Shown here one piece after another: positions 13,919-22,660 of a stretch of 64,000 nt of DNA. The notes under the pieces were generated by a model, which searched no databases, was not told where the DNA came from, and saw only the letters and a program-made list of their open reading frames with translations. The stretch's first letter is position 1, and every line of letters starts with the position of its first letter. The stretch is from Sulfurivirga caldicuralii (GTDB lineage: Bacteria > Pseudomonadota > Gammaproteobacteria > Thiomicrospirales > Thiomicrospiraceae). The translations under genes and the position numbers were made by a program. Location: the NCBI RefSeq assembly GCF_900141795.1, contig NZ_FSRE01000003.1, positions 248,001 through 312,000 of the forward strand. The letters are read 5' to 3'.

Positions 13919-16900
13919 TCAGGCCTGTTTCAGTTCCTTTTCCAGCATGGATGGATCCGCCTGCGGATCCTCGTCGCCGAAATAAAGCTGCCAGATGTAA
14001 TACAGCAGCGGAATGATGAACAGCGTCAGCAGGGTGGACGACAGGGTGCCGAAGATTAACGACACTGCCAGCCCGCCAAACACCGGATCGGTGATCATGA
14101 TGGCGGAACCAAAGATGATCGCCAGCGCGGTCAGGATGATCGGGCGCGCCCGCACCTTGCCGGCTTCGATCACCGCATCCTTGAGGCTGTAGCCCTGCTT
14201 GCGGTAGTCCAGGATAAAGTCGATCAGCAGCAGCGAGTTGCGCACCACGATTCCCGCCAGCGCGATCACCCCGATCATGGAGGTGGCAGTAAACGCCTGA
14301 TCGGTGAGCCAGTGGCCCGGGAACACGCCGATCATGGTGAGCGGAATCGCGCCCATCACGATCACCGGAATCATGAAGGAGCGGTAGTAAGCCACCAGAA
14401 TCAGGTAGATAAAGATCAGCGCCACGATGAACGCGCTGCCCATGTCGCGGAACACGTCCAGCGTCAGGCGCATCTCGCCGCCCCACAGAACGGTGTAGTC
14501 GGTGATGTCCTTCGGCTGCGCTTCCACAAAGCCCAGGTTGGCGGTATGGAAGGTGAGCCCGGACTTCGGCAGCGGCTGTCCGTCCAGCCACTTGTCCAGC
14601 GTCAGCACGGCATACACCGGACTGGATTTCAGCAGCTCGCCGCCCACCATCACCATCTGATGCTGATCGCGATCCAGAATCGGCTTGGCCTGAATCACCT
14701 TCTCGATTTTGGCCACGGCGCTCACTGGCACTGCCGCACCGGTACGCGAGGCCACACGCAAGCTCATCAGCTGCTCCGGCGCCGAGCGCTCGGAGCGTGG
14801 CAGGCGCACCACAATATGCACCGGCTCGCGGGCGTCATCCAGGTGCATGGCGCCAATCTTGAAGCCGGAGACATAGTCGTGCAGCATCTTGCCCACCTGC
14901 GCCGGCGCGACGCCCAGCAGGTTGGCCTGATCGCGGTCAATGACGATGCGGTAGGTTTCCACATTGGCAGTGACCGTGTCGTTGACGTTGATCATGCCAT
15001 ACACCTGCTTGAACAGGCCGTTCACCTCGCGGGCCGCAGTGCGCAGCTGATCATAGTCCGGCCCATACAGCTCGGCCAGAATCTGTTTGGGCACCGGCGG
15101 GCCCGGCGGGGTTTCGTAGATGTTCAGCTCCGCTTCCGGATAGATGGTGCGCACCTTGTCCAGCGCCTTGTTCAGGCGCTGCGCGATTTCGTGGGAGCTG
15201 ACATCGCGATGGTGCTTGTTGACCAGATTGACACGAATCTGCGCCAGATAGGCCCCCATCTTGAGCAGGTCACCTCGCACCAGTGCCGCAAAGTCCACCG
15301 GTGCGGTAATGCCCAGATAGGTGCTGTAGTCGGTCACAAACTGGGTATCACGCAGCACGTCGCCCACGGCACGGGCCACCTGATCGGTAGCTTCGATGGC
15401 TGCGTCCTCCGGCATCTTCACTTCCACCAGCAGGGTGTTGGTGTTGTCGTAGGGCAGCATCTTCACTTCCACGCCCATGGGCGGCAGCGGGCCGTTCAGA
15501 TCCTTCTGCAGGAACGGCAGCGCCGGCTGCAACAATGCCAGAATCAGCGCCAGCAGGGTGGCACCAAAGAACAGATTGCGCTTGGTGCGGCTTTCGATCA
15601 GCGGCACGATCCAGCGCTCGTAACCACGCTGCAGCCAGTCTTCCTTGCGCTCCTCTTCTTCCAGCAGGGACTCACGCTTCTCCATTTCGGCGATGGCGCG
15701 CCTGCCCATCCAGTGATAGACCGCATAGGGCACAAGGATGTAGGCAATGACCAACGAGGCGATCATGGCCACCGGCACATTGAAGGGAATCGGCGCCATA
15801 AACGGCCCCATCATGCCAGTTACGAACAGCATGGGGATAAACGCCAGAATCACCGCCAGTGTGGCAATATTGGTGGGGTTGCCGATCTCGTTGGTGGCTT
15901 GGATCAGCATCTGATCGAAGCGCTTGGGATCGAAGCCCTCGTGAATGTGGCGGTGAATATTCTCGATCACCACGATGGCAGCATCCACCAGCAGGCCCAG
16001 CGACAGAATCAGCGCGAACAGGGTAATACGGTTGATGGTCTGCCCTGCCACCAGGCCCACCACCAATACCACAAACAGGATCAGCGGCACGGTCAGGGTG
16101 ACGATACCGGCTTCACGCCAGCCGAGGAAGATCATCAGGATAATCACCACCGAGCCCACAGCGATGCCCAGATGCTCCACCAGCGTGTTGACGGCATCGT
16201 CGGCCTTTTCGCCATCGTTACGGGTCACGACTACCTCGACGCCCTGCGGAATCACGGAGCGCTTCATCTCTTCCAGTTTGGCCAGTACGCGGTTGGCCAC
16301 GGTCACCGCATTGGTCCCCGGCTTCTTGGCGATAGTAATGGTCACCTGCGGGATCTCCTCATGCAGGCCCGCCTTGTCGCCGTCCGGGCCAAAACCGATA
16401 CGGGTGTCCTGATCAATCTCCATGGGGCCATCGACGATATGGGCGATGTCTTTCAGGAAAATGGGGCGGCCCTGCACCACGCCAATGATGATGTCGCCCA
16501 CTTCATCCACATTTTTCAGATAGCCGGAGACGCGCACCGGATGGGCCTTGTTGCTGTTGATCAGCTCGCCCACGGGTAGCGAGGCGTTGTTGCCCTTGAG
16601 CATGTCGCGGATCTGATCCAGCGACAGCCCGGTCATGGCGATCTTCTGTGCATCCAGCCACACATTGATGGCACGCGGCTTGCCGCCCACCACATTGGTG
16701 AAGGAGACATCGGGAATATTGCGGATATGCTCCACCAGCTTCAGCGCTACATCGCGCAGCGCAAAGCTGGACAGGTGCTCGGAGCTCACCGCCAGGGTCA
16801 TGATGGGCACATCGTCCACATTGATGGGCTTGATAATCGGCTGCAGCGTATCCGGCGGGATCTCGTTGATGTGCTGCATCACCTGGTTGTAGAGGTTCAC

Positions 16901-17251
16901 CAGCGAACGGGTCTGATCCTCGCCCACCTCGAACTGCACGGTGACGATGCCCACATCATTCATGGCCATGCCGTAGGTGTGATCCACCCCGGGCAGGGCG
17001 TTCATGATGCTCTCCAGCGGCTTGACCACCATGTTTTCCACTTCCTGCGGCGTCGCACCCGGCTTGGGCACGATGATATTGGCCGCCGGCACCACGATCT
17101 GCGGGTTGTACTCCCGCGGCGTCAGCACCAGCGCCAGCATGCCGGCCAGAAACAGCGCCAGCATGATCAGCAGGGTAATCTTGGAGTGGATGAACATGGC
17201 GGCCAGCTTGCCCGCCAGATTCAGCTCCTGTGTATGGGTTTCGTGTGCCAT
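13919..17251 (-). CDS. RND-family efflux transporter, inner-membrane permease subunit
   Basis: This 1110-residue protein is slightly longer than AcrB. A single transmembrane helix near residues 25-47 (TLLIMLALFLAGMLALVL) is followed by the large periplasmic porter domain. Two membrane bundles come next, the first with GSVVIILMIFLGWREAGIVTL and LLVDAAIVVIENIHRH, which carries the Asp/Glu pair typical of TM4-like RND segments. The C-terminal bundle has AGIVVRNSLLLIDFI. RND pumps use the proton gradient to expel drugs, metals or other compounds across both membranes with an adaptor and a TolC channel. The substrate cannot be deduced. It is the last gene of the outer-membrane factor/adaptor/pump operon, 3 bases after the adaptor gene, and ends at a strong terminator. 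Confidence 0.95.
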   Translation of the reverse strand: MAHETHTQELNLAGKLAAMFIHSKITLLIMLALFLAGMLALVLTPREYNPQIVVPAANIIVPKPGATPQEVENMVVKPLESIMNALPGVDHTYGMAMNDVGIVTVQFEVGEDQTRSLVNLYNQVMQHINEIPPDTLQPIIKPINVDDVPIMTLAVSSEHLSSFALRDVALKLVEHIRNIPDVSFTNVVGGKPRAINVWLDAQKIAMTGLSLDQIRDMLKGNNASLPVGELINSNKAHPVRVSGYLKNVDEVGDIIIGVVQGRPIFLKDIAHIVDGPMEIDQDTRIGFGPDGDKAGLHEEIPQVTITIAKKPGTNAVTVANRVLAKLEEMKRSVIPQGVEVVVTRNDGEKADDAVNTLVEHLGIAVGSVVIILMIFLGWREAGIVTLTVPLILFVVLVVGLVAGQTINRITLFALILSLGLLVDAAIVVIENIHRHIHEGFDPKRFDQMLIQATNEIGNPTNIATLAVILAFIPMLFVTGMMGPFMAPIPFNVPVAMIASLVIAYILVPYAVYHWMGRRAIAEMEKRESLLEEEERKEDWLQRGYERWIVPLIESRTKRNLFFGATLLALILALLQPALPFLQKDLNGPLPPMGVEVKMLPYDNTNTLLVEVKMPEDAAIEATDQVARAVGDVLRDTQFVTDYSTYLGITAPVDFAALVRGDLLKMGAYLAQIRVNLVNKHHRDVSSHEIAQRLNKALDKVRTIYPEAELNIYETPPGPPVPKQILAELYGPDYDQLRTAAREVNGLFKQVYGMINVNDTVTANVETYRIVIDRDQANLLGVAPAQVGKMLHDYVSGFKIGAMHLDDAREPVHIVVRLPRSERSAPEQLMSLRVASRTGAAVPVSAVAKIEKVIQAKPILDRDQHQMVMVGGELLKSSPVYAVLTLDKWLDGQPLPKSGLTFHTANLGFVEAQPKDITDYTVLWGGEMRLTLDVFRDMGSAFIVALIFIYLILVAYYRSFMIPVIVMGAIPLTMIGVFPGHWLTDQAFTATSMIGVIALAGIVVRNSLLLIDFILDYRKQGYSLKDAVIEAGKVRARPIILTALAIIFGSAIMITDPVFGGLAVSLIFGTLSSTLLTLFIIPLLYYIWQLYFGDEDPQADPSMLEKELKQA

Positions 17252-17254
17252 AGA

Positions 17255-18367
17255 TCAGGCTCCCTTGTCGCTGTCCAGCGTTTTCACAACCTTGACCGGC
17301 TCGTCGTTCATCAGCGTCTTGTTGTTGGGGCTGACGACGATACGTTCGCCCAGGCTCAGGCCGGCCTGCACCTCGATCATGTCGTCAATGCGACGACCGG
17401 GTCGGATCATGCGGAAATGTGCCTTGTTGTCGCTATCCACCACAAACACGCCCGTGATGCCGGCGCGCACCACCATTGCCTGCGCAGGAATCATCATGGC
17501 CTGACGCTCGCCCACCTTGAAGCTGACACGCACGAAGGTGCCGGAGTTGATGTTCTTCAGATCCTTGGGCAGGCTGAGCTTGACGGTGTGGGTGCGGGTT
17601 TTCGGATCAGCGGCGGAGACCATGGTGTAGATCACACCCTTGACCGGATGATCCACGCCGTCGATCCACATGGTGGCCTCATCCCCGATACGCAGGCGCG
17701 CATACAGGTCTTCCGCCACATCGGTCTGTACCGACATGGTCTCCAGGTTTTCGACGATCAGCACCGGCTTGCCCGGCGCGGCCAGGTCACCGTTGGCGGC
17801 CATTTTCTTCACCACCACACCGTCAAACGGCGCTTTCACGTGCGCATATTTCAGCTGCGCCCGGGCTTGATCAAATGCAGCCTTGGCAGCGGCCAGGTTC
17901 TGCTGCGCCACCTGATACTGCAGACGTACCTTGTCGAACTGCTGCTTGGAGACGGAGGCTTCCTTGTAGAGCTTCTTGAAGCGCTCGTAATCGGCCAGCG
18001 CATCATCCAACGCCGCCTTCGCCTGACGGTAAGCCGCCTCCGCCTGGGCGATCTGGCTCTTCACGTCAGTGGGGTCAACCGTGAACAGCAGTTGGCCCTT
18101 CTTGACGTGATCGCCTTCCTTCACGTTCAGATCGTGAATAAAACCCATCAGGCGCGAGGCGATCTGGGCCTGCTCATCGGGCACCACCGCCCCGGGGACG
18201 ACGACGGTTAGGGGCACGGTCCCCAGATTGACCTTGGTAACAGTGACATCAGCCGTTTCCATAGGCGCTGCGCTTTTGGCAGCCGTTTCCTTTTGCCCGG
18301 ACTGGCAGCCAACCAGCCCGATGGTGGCCGCCAGCAGGGTCAACAATGCAAACTGTCGTGCTTTCAT
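17255..18367 (-). CDS. RND efflux periplasmic adaptor (membrane fusion protein), lipoprotein
   Basis: This 370-residue adaptor of the HlyD/AcrA type has an N-terminal lipoprotein signal (MKARQFALLTLLAATIGLVGC) with the lipobox cysteine near residue 21. The biotinyl-lipoyl half motifs (VPDEQAQIASRLMGFIHDLNVKEGD, and KAPFDGVVVKKMAANGD after the hairpin) and a coiled-coil alpha hairpin between them (AEAAYRQAKAALDDALADYERF and similar) are clear. It links the inner-membrane pump to the TolC-like channel. The start at 18367 is preferred over ATG and GTG codons 2 and 3 codons upstream because AAGGAG then lies 8 bases away. It is 12 bases after the channel gene. Confidence 0.94.
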   Translation of the reverse strand: MKARQFALLTLLAATIGLVGCQSGQKETAAKSAAPMETADVTVTKVNLGTVPLTVVVPGAVVPDEQAQIASRLMGFIHDLNVKEGDHVKKGQLLFTVDPTDVKSQIAQAEAAYRQAKAALDDALADYERFKKLYKEASVSKQQFDKVRLQYQVAQQNLAAAKAAFDQARAQLKYAHVKAPFDGVVVKKMAANGDLAAPGKPVLIVENLETMSVQTDVAEDLYARLRIGDEATMWIDGVDHPVKGVIYTMVSAADPKTRTHTVKLSLPKDLKNINSGTFVRVSFKVGERQAMMIPAQAMVVRAGITGVFVVDSDNKAHFRMIRPGRRIDDMIEVQAGLSLGERIVVSPNNKTLMNDEPVKVVKTLDSDKGA

Positions 18368-18379
18368 CGTCATCACTCC

Positions 18380-19747
18380 TTAAAAACTATCCGGGGTCAT
18401 GGTGCCGGTCAGCAGGCGCAGTTTCGCCTTCTGAATATTGGCGTCATAAATGGCGGCCACGTGATCGGCACGCGCCTTGTCCAGCTGGGCCTGGCTGGCC
18501 AGCAATTCGGTAATGGTGGAAATACCCGCCTCATAGCGCTTGCGGATCAGGCGGTTCGCTTCTTGCGCCTGACGCTGGTTAAGATCCGTGGTGAGAATGC
18601 GGCGGTTGGCGATCTTGAGCTTCCGCCACGCCTGAATGACTTCCAGACGCGTCTGGTTTTCTGCCGAGGCCAGCTTGCTCATGCGGGTAGAGGCCTTGGC
18701 ACGCATGCGGCTGACGGCGGCATCAGTGACGCCGAAGTCAGTCAGCTTCCACTTGGCCTGCGCTGCAACGGTATAGGCATACTCGCCCAGCCCGGCGTGG
18801 TCGGAATAGGCGTTCTCCTCCGCCAGCATGTTCAGATGAGGGTACTTGTCAGCGCGGGCAATTTTCACTTCAGCCAGATCGGCTTCATACTGCTTGCGCA
18901 TCGCCTTCAGCTTGGGGTTGTCGCTCAATGCCATGCTGACCATCTCGGCGACATCCTCGGAAGGCAGTTCCAGCTTCACGCGCTGGGCCACATCCAGTTC
19001 GTGGCTTTCGTCCAGTGCCAACAGGGTACGCAGCGCGGCCAGCGCCAGCTGCTCCTGATTCTGCGCTGTTTCCAATGCCAGCGCCGCTTCGGAACGGTGC
19101 ACCTCGGCGCGCAGCAGCTCAGCCTTGACCACCACACCCTCTTCCACCAGGTTGCGAGTTGTCTTCACATAGCTTTCAGCGGCTTTCAGCGCCTTTTTGG
19201 ACACTTCGATATAGGCGCGGGCCGTGTGTACGGCGTCGTAGGCGCGGAAGACGTTATAGGCGAGAAACTGACGCACCGCCTCCTTGCCATATTGAGCCGC
19301 TTCCATCAGTGCACCGGCCTGATCCTGGAAACCGCTGATCTTGCCGCCGTTCCAGATGGGGATGAGCAGCTGCAGCTTGCCGTTGTAATGGGTCCAGTCA
19401 CCGGGCTGGTTGAGGTTTTTCGGCTTGACGCCCAGCGCACTCGGCCCCGTGAATTCATTGGCACCAAAGTCGTTGAAGGTGGCACGGCGCTCCTGCAGCT
19501 TCATGCCAAATACATTCAACGCATCGTTGCTGTTGATAACGTTCAGTTCCAGATTGATCTGCGGCAGTCGCGAGCGCTTCGCAGCCTTCAGCGCAGCCGC
19601 CGCCTGCTGGATCTGACCATCCGCCGCGGCGATCTCGGGATTGTTTTGCAGCGCCTGCTGCACACAGGCTTTCAGGCTCAACACTTCGGCTTGGGCCCAC
19701 AAAGGCAGACTCAGGGCCACAGCGGCCACCAGGGGTCGAAGTTTCAT
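18380..19747 (-). CDS. TolC-family outer-membrane efflux channel
   Basis: This 455-residue outer-membrane factor begins with a signal peptide (MKLRPLVAAVALSLPLWAQA, cleavage after AQA). Two OEP repeats follow, each with long helical coiled-coil stretches (QALQNNPEIAAADGQIQQAAAALKAAKR and VAEMVSMALSDNPKLKAMRKQYEADLAEVK). It forms the trimeric exit duct for the pump encoded downstream. The start at 19747 follows GAGGAT at a suitable distance and gives a proper signal sequence; an upstream start would add 11 residues before it. It is the first gene of the three-gene efflux operon. An AT-rich region with a perfect 8-bp inverted repeat about 105 bases upstream is a candidate operator. Confidence 0.94.
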   Translation of the reverse strand: MKLRPLVAAVALSLPLWAQAEVLSLKACVQQALQNNPEIAAADGQIQQAAAALKAAKRSRLPQINLELNVINSNDALNVFGMKLQERRATFNDFGANEFTGPSALGVKPKNLNQPGDWTHYNGKLQLLIPIWNGGKISGFQDQAGALMEAAQYGKEAVRQFLAYNVFRAYDAVHTARAYIEVSKKALKAAESYVKTTRNLVEEGVVVKAELLRAEVHRSEAALALETAQNQEQLALAALRTLLALDESHELDVAQRVKLELPSEDVAEMVSMALSDNPKLKAMRKQYEADLAEVKIARADKYPHLNMLAEENAYSDHAGLGEYAYTVAAQAKWKLTDFGVTDAAVSRMRAKASTRMSKLASAENQTRLEVIQAWRKLKIANRRILTTDLNQRQAQEANRLIRKRYEAGISTITELLASQAQLDKARADHVAAIYDANIQKAKLRLLTGTMTPDSF

Positions 19748-19851
19748 CGGCTTATCCTCGCGTTGTGCGACAGTTGGCAAATGGATTCAGGGTAAACCGC
19801 CCTGATTCATAACTCAAACTTATCGCCATATAAGAAAATGCTGATTATTTT

Positions 19852-19871
19852 ATATTAGAGAAATCTAATAT
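19852..19871. promoter_or_regulatory. Perfect inverted repeat upstream of the efflux operon
   Basis: ATATTAGA-GAAA-TCTAATAT. It overlaps the stop codon of the alpha/beta hydrolase gene and lies upstream of the TolC-like gene. It could be a regulator-binding site for the efflux operon or a weak hairpin ending the hydrolase transcript. Confidence 0.35.
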
Positions 19872-20476
19872 TCCAGCTTTATCACCTCACGCAGCCAGAT
19901 CAGCTGCCGGTGAAAGAAGTGCGACACACCGTCGCGCCAGTACAGGGTTGGTCGCCGCTCCAGTGAAGACAGCCAGTCCCACACGGCACCGGGCGCCACC
20001 ACCTCGTCAGCCCCCCCCTGAATCACCACCCACGGGCACTCGGGGGTGCGGATGGCATCGAAGGGCCACAAGCCCACCGGCGGCGCCAGCGACAGCAGCT
20101 GCTGCGGCGCGATCTGCGGCCAGGCGCTCAGGCTGATATAGGCCCCAAAGGAAAAGCCGCCCAGCAGCAGGTGAGCCATGCCGTGCTGATCCTGCAGATG
20201 GCGGTGCACCGCCAGCAGGTCCAGTCGCTCACCCTGCCCGCCGCTGTATTCACCGGCACTCTCGCCCACGCCGCGGAAATTGAACACGCAGGTACTCCAC
20301 CCTTTCTGCTGCAGCGCGCGCTCTGTAGTCACGATCACCTTGTTGTCCATGCTGCCGCCATACAGCGGATGGGGATGGCACAGCAGCGCCCAACGCCCGC
20401 CGCCGTTGTCTAAAATACGGGTCTGCAACGGCCCGGCAGGCCCTTCGACAAACCGCTCTTCAGCCTTGGGATGCAT
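19865..20476 (-). CDS. Alpha/beta-hydrolase (COG2945-like)
   Basis: This 203-residue short alpha/beta hydrolase has an N-terminal WALLCHPHPLYGGSMDNKVI block, the RGVGESAGEY loop, and the nucleophile elbow GFSFGAY (a GxSxGxY type, serine near residue 114). A late Asp in VIQGGADEVV and a His in DGVSHFFH complete a plausible triad. It is cytoplasmic with unknown substrate. Of the two closely spaced starts, 20476 has GGAGG 8 bases upstream and 20482 has it only 2 bases away, so the shorter form is chosen. It is divergent from pdxB with almost no space between the genes, so each promoter must lie within the other gene or its leader. Confidence 0.88.
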   Translation of the reverse strand: MHPKAEERFVEGPAGPLQTRILDNGGGRWALLCHPHPLYGGSMDNKVIVTTERALQQKGWSTCVFNFRGVGESAGEYSGGQGERLDLLAVHRHLQDQHGMAHLLLGGFSFGAYISLSAWPQIAPQQLLSLAPPVGLWPFDAIRTPECPWVVIQGGADEVVAPGAVWDWLSSLERRPTLYWRDGVSHFFHRQLIWLREVIKLEY

Positions 20477-20480
20477 GCTC

Positions 20481-21623
20481 ATGTCCTCCAGTAAACCCTT
20501 GCGCCGCATTGTAATTGACGACGCCGTACCCCACGCCGAAACCCTGTTCGGCGATCTGGGTGAATGCACCCTGCTGCCCGGCCGGGCCATCGATGCCGAG
20601 GCGGTGAAGGAGGCGGACGCACTGATCGTGCGTTCGCGCACGCAGGTCAATGCCAGCTTGCTGGCCGGCAGCCGCGTGCGCTTTGTGGGCAGCACGGTGG
20701 TGGGGCTGGATCATGTGGATCAGCCCTGGCTGAGGCAGGCAGGCATCCACTTCTTTTCCGCCCAGGGCTGCAACAGTGTCGCGGTGGCGGAATATGTGAT
20801 CTTTGCGCTACTGGACTGGGCCCATCGCCACGGCACCACCCTGCGAGGCAGGACACTGGGCATTATCGGTGTGGGTCATGTGGGGCGAGAAGTGCTCAAG
20901 CGCGCCGAGGCGCTCGGCCTGCGCTGTCTGCTCAACGATCCGCCCCGCGCCGAAAGAGAAGCCGATTTTCCCCATACACCGTTGGAAACCCTACTGCCGC
21001 AGGTGGATCTGCTCACGGTGCACACCCCTCTAATCACAACCGGCACACATCCCACGCACCATCTACTGAATGCCGAACGGCTGGCACGCGTGCCGCCCCA
21101 GACACTGATTATCAATGCAGCTCGGGGCGGCATCATCGACGAAACCGCCTGGCTCGAGCATCCAGGCGACAAGGTGGTGGACTGCTGGGAAAACGAGCCG
21201 CAGATCAATGCTGCGCTGCTTTCGGCCGCTCAACTGGCCACACCTCATATCGCCGGCCACAGCCTCGATGCCAAGCTGCGCGGCGGTGTCATGGCCAGCA
21301 ATGCCCTGCGCCGCTTTCTGGGGCTGCCAGTGCTGGAGGCTGATGTCGTGGATGGCTGCCTGCCGCCTGCCCCGCCCCCCCTGCGAGCACCCGCCGCGTG
21401 TCAGGGAGAAGCCCTGCTGCACTGGGCCGTGCAGCAGGCGTATGACTTTTATCAGGACGATGCCCAGCTGCGGCAGCCGAACATTGAAGAAACCCATGCA
21501 CACTTCGAATACTACCGCCGCCACTATCCCCCTCGACGTGAATGGGCAGCCTGGCAAGTGGCACAAATCGCACAGGAAGACGGACGTAAGCGCTTGTGCG
21601 CATTGGATTTTTCCACCTATTAA
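20481..21623 (+). CDS. pdxB: Erythronate-4-phosphate dehydrogenase
   Basis: This 380-residue member of the D-isomer-specific 2-hydroxyacid dehydrogenase family oxidises 4-phosphoerythronate in pyridoxal phosphate synthesis. The N-terminal lid starts RRIVIDDAVPHAETLFGDLGE. The NAD-binding glycine motif is GIIGVGHVGREV (about residues 124-135), the substrate-binding Arg lies in NAARGGIIDE, and the catalytic His is in ATPHIAGHSLDAKLRG. A PdxB-specific C-terminal dimerisation domain of ~85 residues is present. The ATG at 20481 is taken as start; a TTG five codons later would give a more typical N-terminus. No strong ribosome site is visible for either. It overlaps the 5' end of the divergent hydrolase gene. 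Confidence 0.92.
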   Translation: MSSSKPLRRIVIDDAVPHAETLFGDLGECTLLPGRAIDAEAVKEADALIVRSRTQVNASLLAGSRVRFVGSTVVGLDHVDQPWLRQAGIHFFSAQGCNSVAVAEYVIFALLDWAHRHGTTLRGRTLGIIGVGHVGREVLKRAEALGLRCLLNDPPRAEREADFPHTPLETLLPQVDLLTVHTPLITTGTHPTHHLLNAERLARVPPQTLIINAARGGIIDETAWLEHPGDKVVDCWENEPQINAALLSAAQLATPHIAGHSLDAKLRGGVMASNALRRFLGLPVLEADVVDGCLPPAPPPLRAPAACQGEALLHWAVQQAYDFYQDDAQLRQPNIEETHAHFEYYRRHYPPRREWAAWQVAQIAQEDGRKRLCALDFSTY

Positions 21624-21776
21624 GAATTGCTAATTTAACTGTATAAGCAATCCTTTATAAGTAAAAGTTATGAAAACGACAAATTTTTCAAATTTGCAAT
21701 AGCCCTGATGGGGCGTAAGCTACCACCCTATGCTTTACGCATGACAACGGGCCTAAATTACAACGAGGAGCACCCT

Positions 21777-22364
21777 ATGAAAGTAATGAATCTGATCAAG
21801 CTCGGTTTCCTGACCGCCGCGATCGCCACCCTGTCTGCCTGCGGCACCATGAAAGCGGTCAGCAACCTGGAAGACGGCGCTGGCGAAACCGCCATGCAGC
21901 TGTGGGACAAATGGGTTGAGTGTGGCGGCGAAATCGCCTGCGCCACAACCTGGGAGCGCAAGGTTGAAGAGGGCATCACCCCCGAAGACATCGAAGACGC
22001 CCTGATGTCCGTGGCCACCGAAATGGGTATCAAGCCGGTCGGCACCCTACCCCTGTCTGACGAACTGAAGGCGCGCGGCATCGAAACCGGCTACCTGAAA
22101 GTGTATTCCTTCTGTAACCCGGTTACTGCTCGCCACATGGTCAGCTTCTCACCCCACATGGCGGCCTACTTGCCCTGCCGTATCGTTGTGGTCGAGCGCA
22201 AGAACGAAAAGACCGGCAAGAACGAACTGTGGCTCTACACCCTCAACATGGATATGATGGTGAAGATGGGCAAGAAACTGCCTCCGGAGCTGAAAAAGGA
22301 AGCTATCAAGGTACGTGACACCATCGCCAAGATGATGGAAGCGGGTGCTACTGGCGCCTTCTAA
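21777..22364 (+). CDS. DUF302-domain lipoprotein
   Basis: This 195-residue exported lipoprotein has the signal MKVMNLIKLGFLTAAIATLSAC, with lipobox LSAC at about residue 22. The mature part contains a DUF302 domain: IEDALMSVATEMGIKPVG, then VYSFCNPVTARHMVSFSPHMAAYLPCRIVVVE and LWLYTLNMDMMV. DUF302 proteins are small alpha/beta proteins of unknown function, common in sulfur-oxidising and other proteobacteria. The two conserved cysteines (SFCNP and LPCRI) may matter. The start at 21777 is fixed by GAGGAG 6 bases upstream. A strong terminator follows and the gene seems monocistronic. Confidence 0.85.
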   Translation: MKVMNLIKLGFLTAAIATLSACGTMKAVSNLEDGAGETAMQLWDKWVECGGEIACATTWERKVEEGITPEDIEDALMSVATEMGIKPVGTLPLSDELKARGIETGYLKVYSFCNPVTARHMVSFSPHMAAYLPCRIVVVERKNEKTGKNELWLYTLNMDMMVKMGKKLPPELKKEAIKVRDTIAKMMEAGATGAF

Positions 22365-22392
22365 GTTCGACCCCGAACATCATCGATCATCC

Positions 22393-22416
22393 AACCCCGC
22401 CTCGCGCGGGGTTTTT
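22393..22416 (+). terminator. Intrinsic terminator after the DUF302 lipoprotein gene
   Basis: An 8-bp stem, AACCCCGC/GCGGGGTT, with a 5-base loop is followed by T5. Confidence 0.85.
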
Positions 22417-22420
22417 ATTG

Positions 22421-22470
22421 CCTGCTGTGCACGCAAGGGCCCTTTTGCCCTTCTTGGCCCGTGCACCAGC
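22421..22470 (+). repeat. Hairpin repeat, copy B
   Basis: CCTGCTGTGCACGCA and GGCCCGTGCACCAGC flank an inner AAGGGC-CCTTTT-GCCCTT hairpin. Copy A (3362-3396) shares the outer arms but lacks the inner hairpin. Confidence 0.55.
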
Positions 22471-22493
22471 GAGTGCGCAAAAAACGCCTTTTC

Positions 22494-22510
22494 AAAAAGT
22501 CGGGGACCCC
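22494..22510 (+). repeat. Dispersed repeat copy 4
   Basis: AAAAAGTCGGGGACCCC, in the convergent gap between the DUF302 gene and proA, just after hairpin repeat copy B. Confidence 0.85.
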
Positions 22511-22607
22511 TCTCCTGCAAGGGGCAGCAGCGATACGGCTGTCCATTTTTCCCCTCCCGAAAACTTTCCCGTCCCACAAATCGCCAGCACACAGCACAGG
22601 CCCGATA

Positions 22608-22634
22608 ATAAAAAACGCCCCATTTGGGGCGTTT
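22608..22634 (-). terminator. Intrinsic terminator of the leuS-lptE-holA-proA operon
   Basis: A 9-bp stem, AAACGCCCC/GGGGCGTTT, with an ATTT loop is followed by T on the minus strand. It lies 26 bases past the proA stop. Confidence 0.85.
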
Positions 22635-22660
22635 CGTATTTGGATGAGTCTAAGGTACTG

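Noticed and set aside
14312-18211. Long plus-strand frames (up to 755 codons) opposite the RND operon
   Set aside because: Extreme His/Gln/Arg content and exact opposition to well-recognised genes mark them as antisense shadows.
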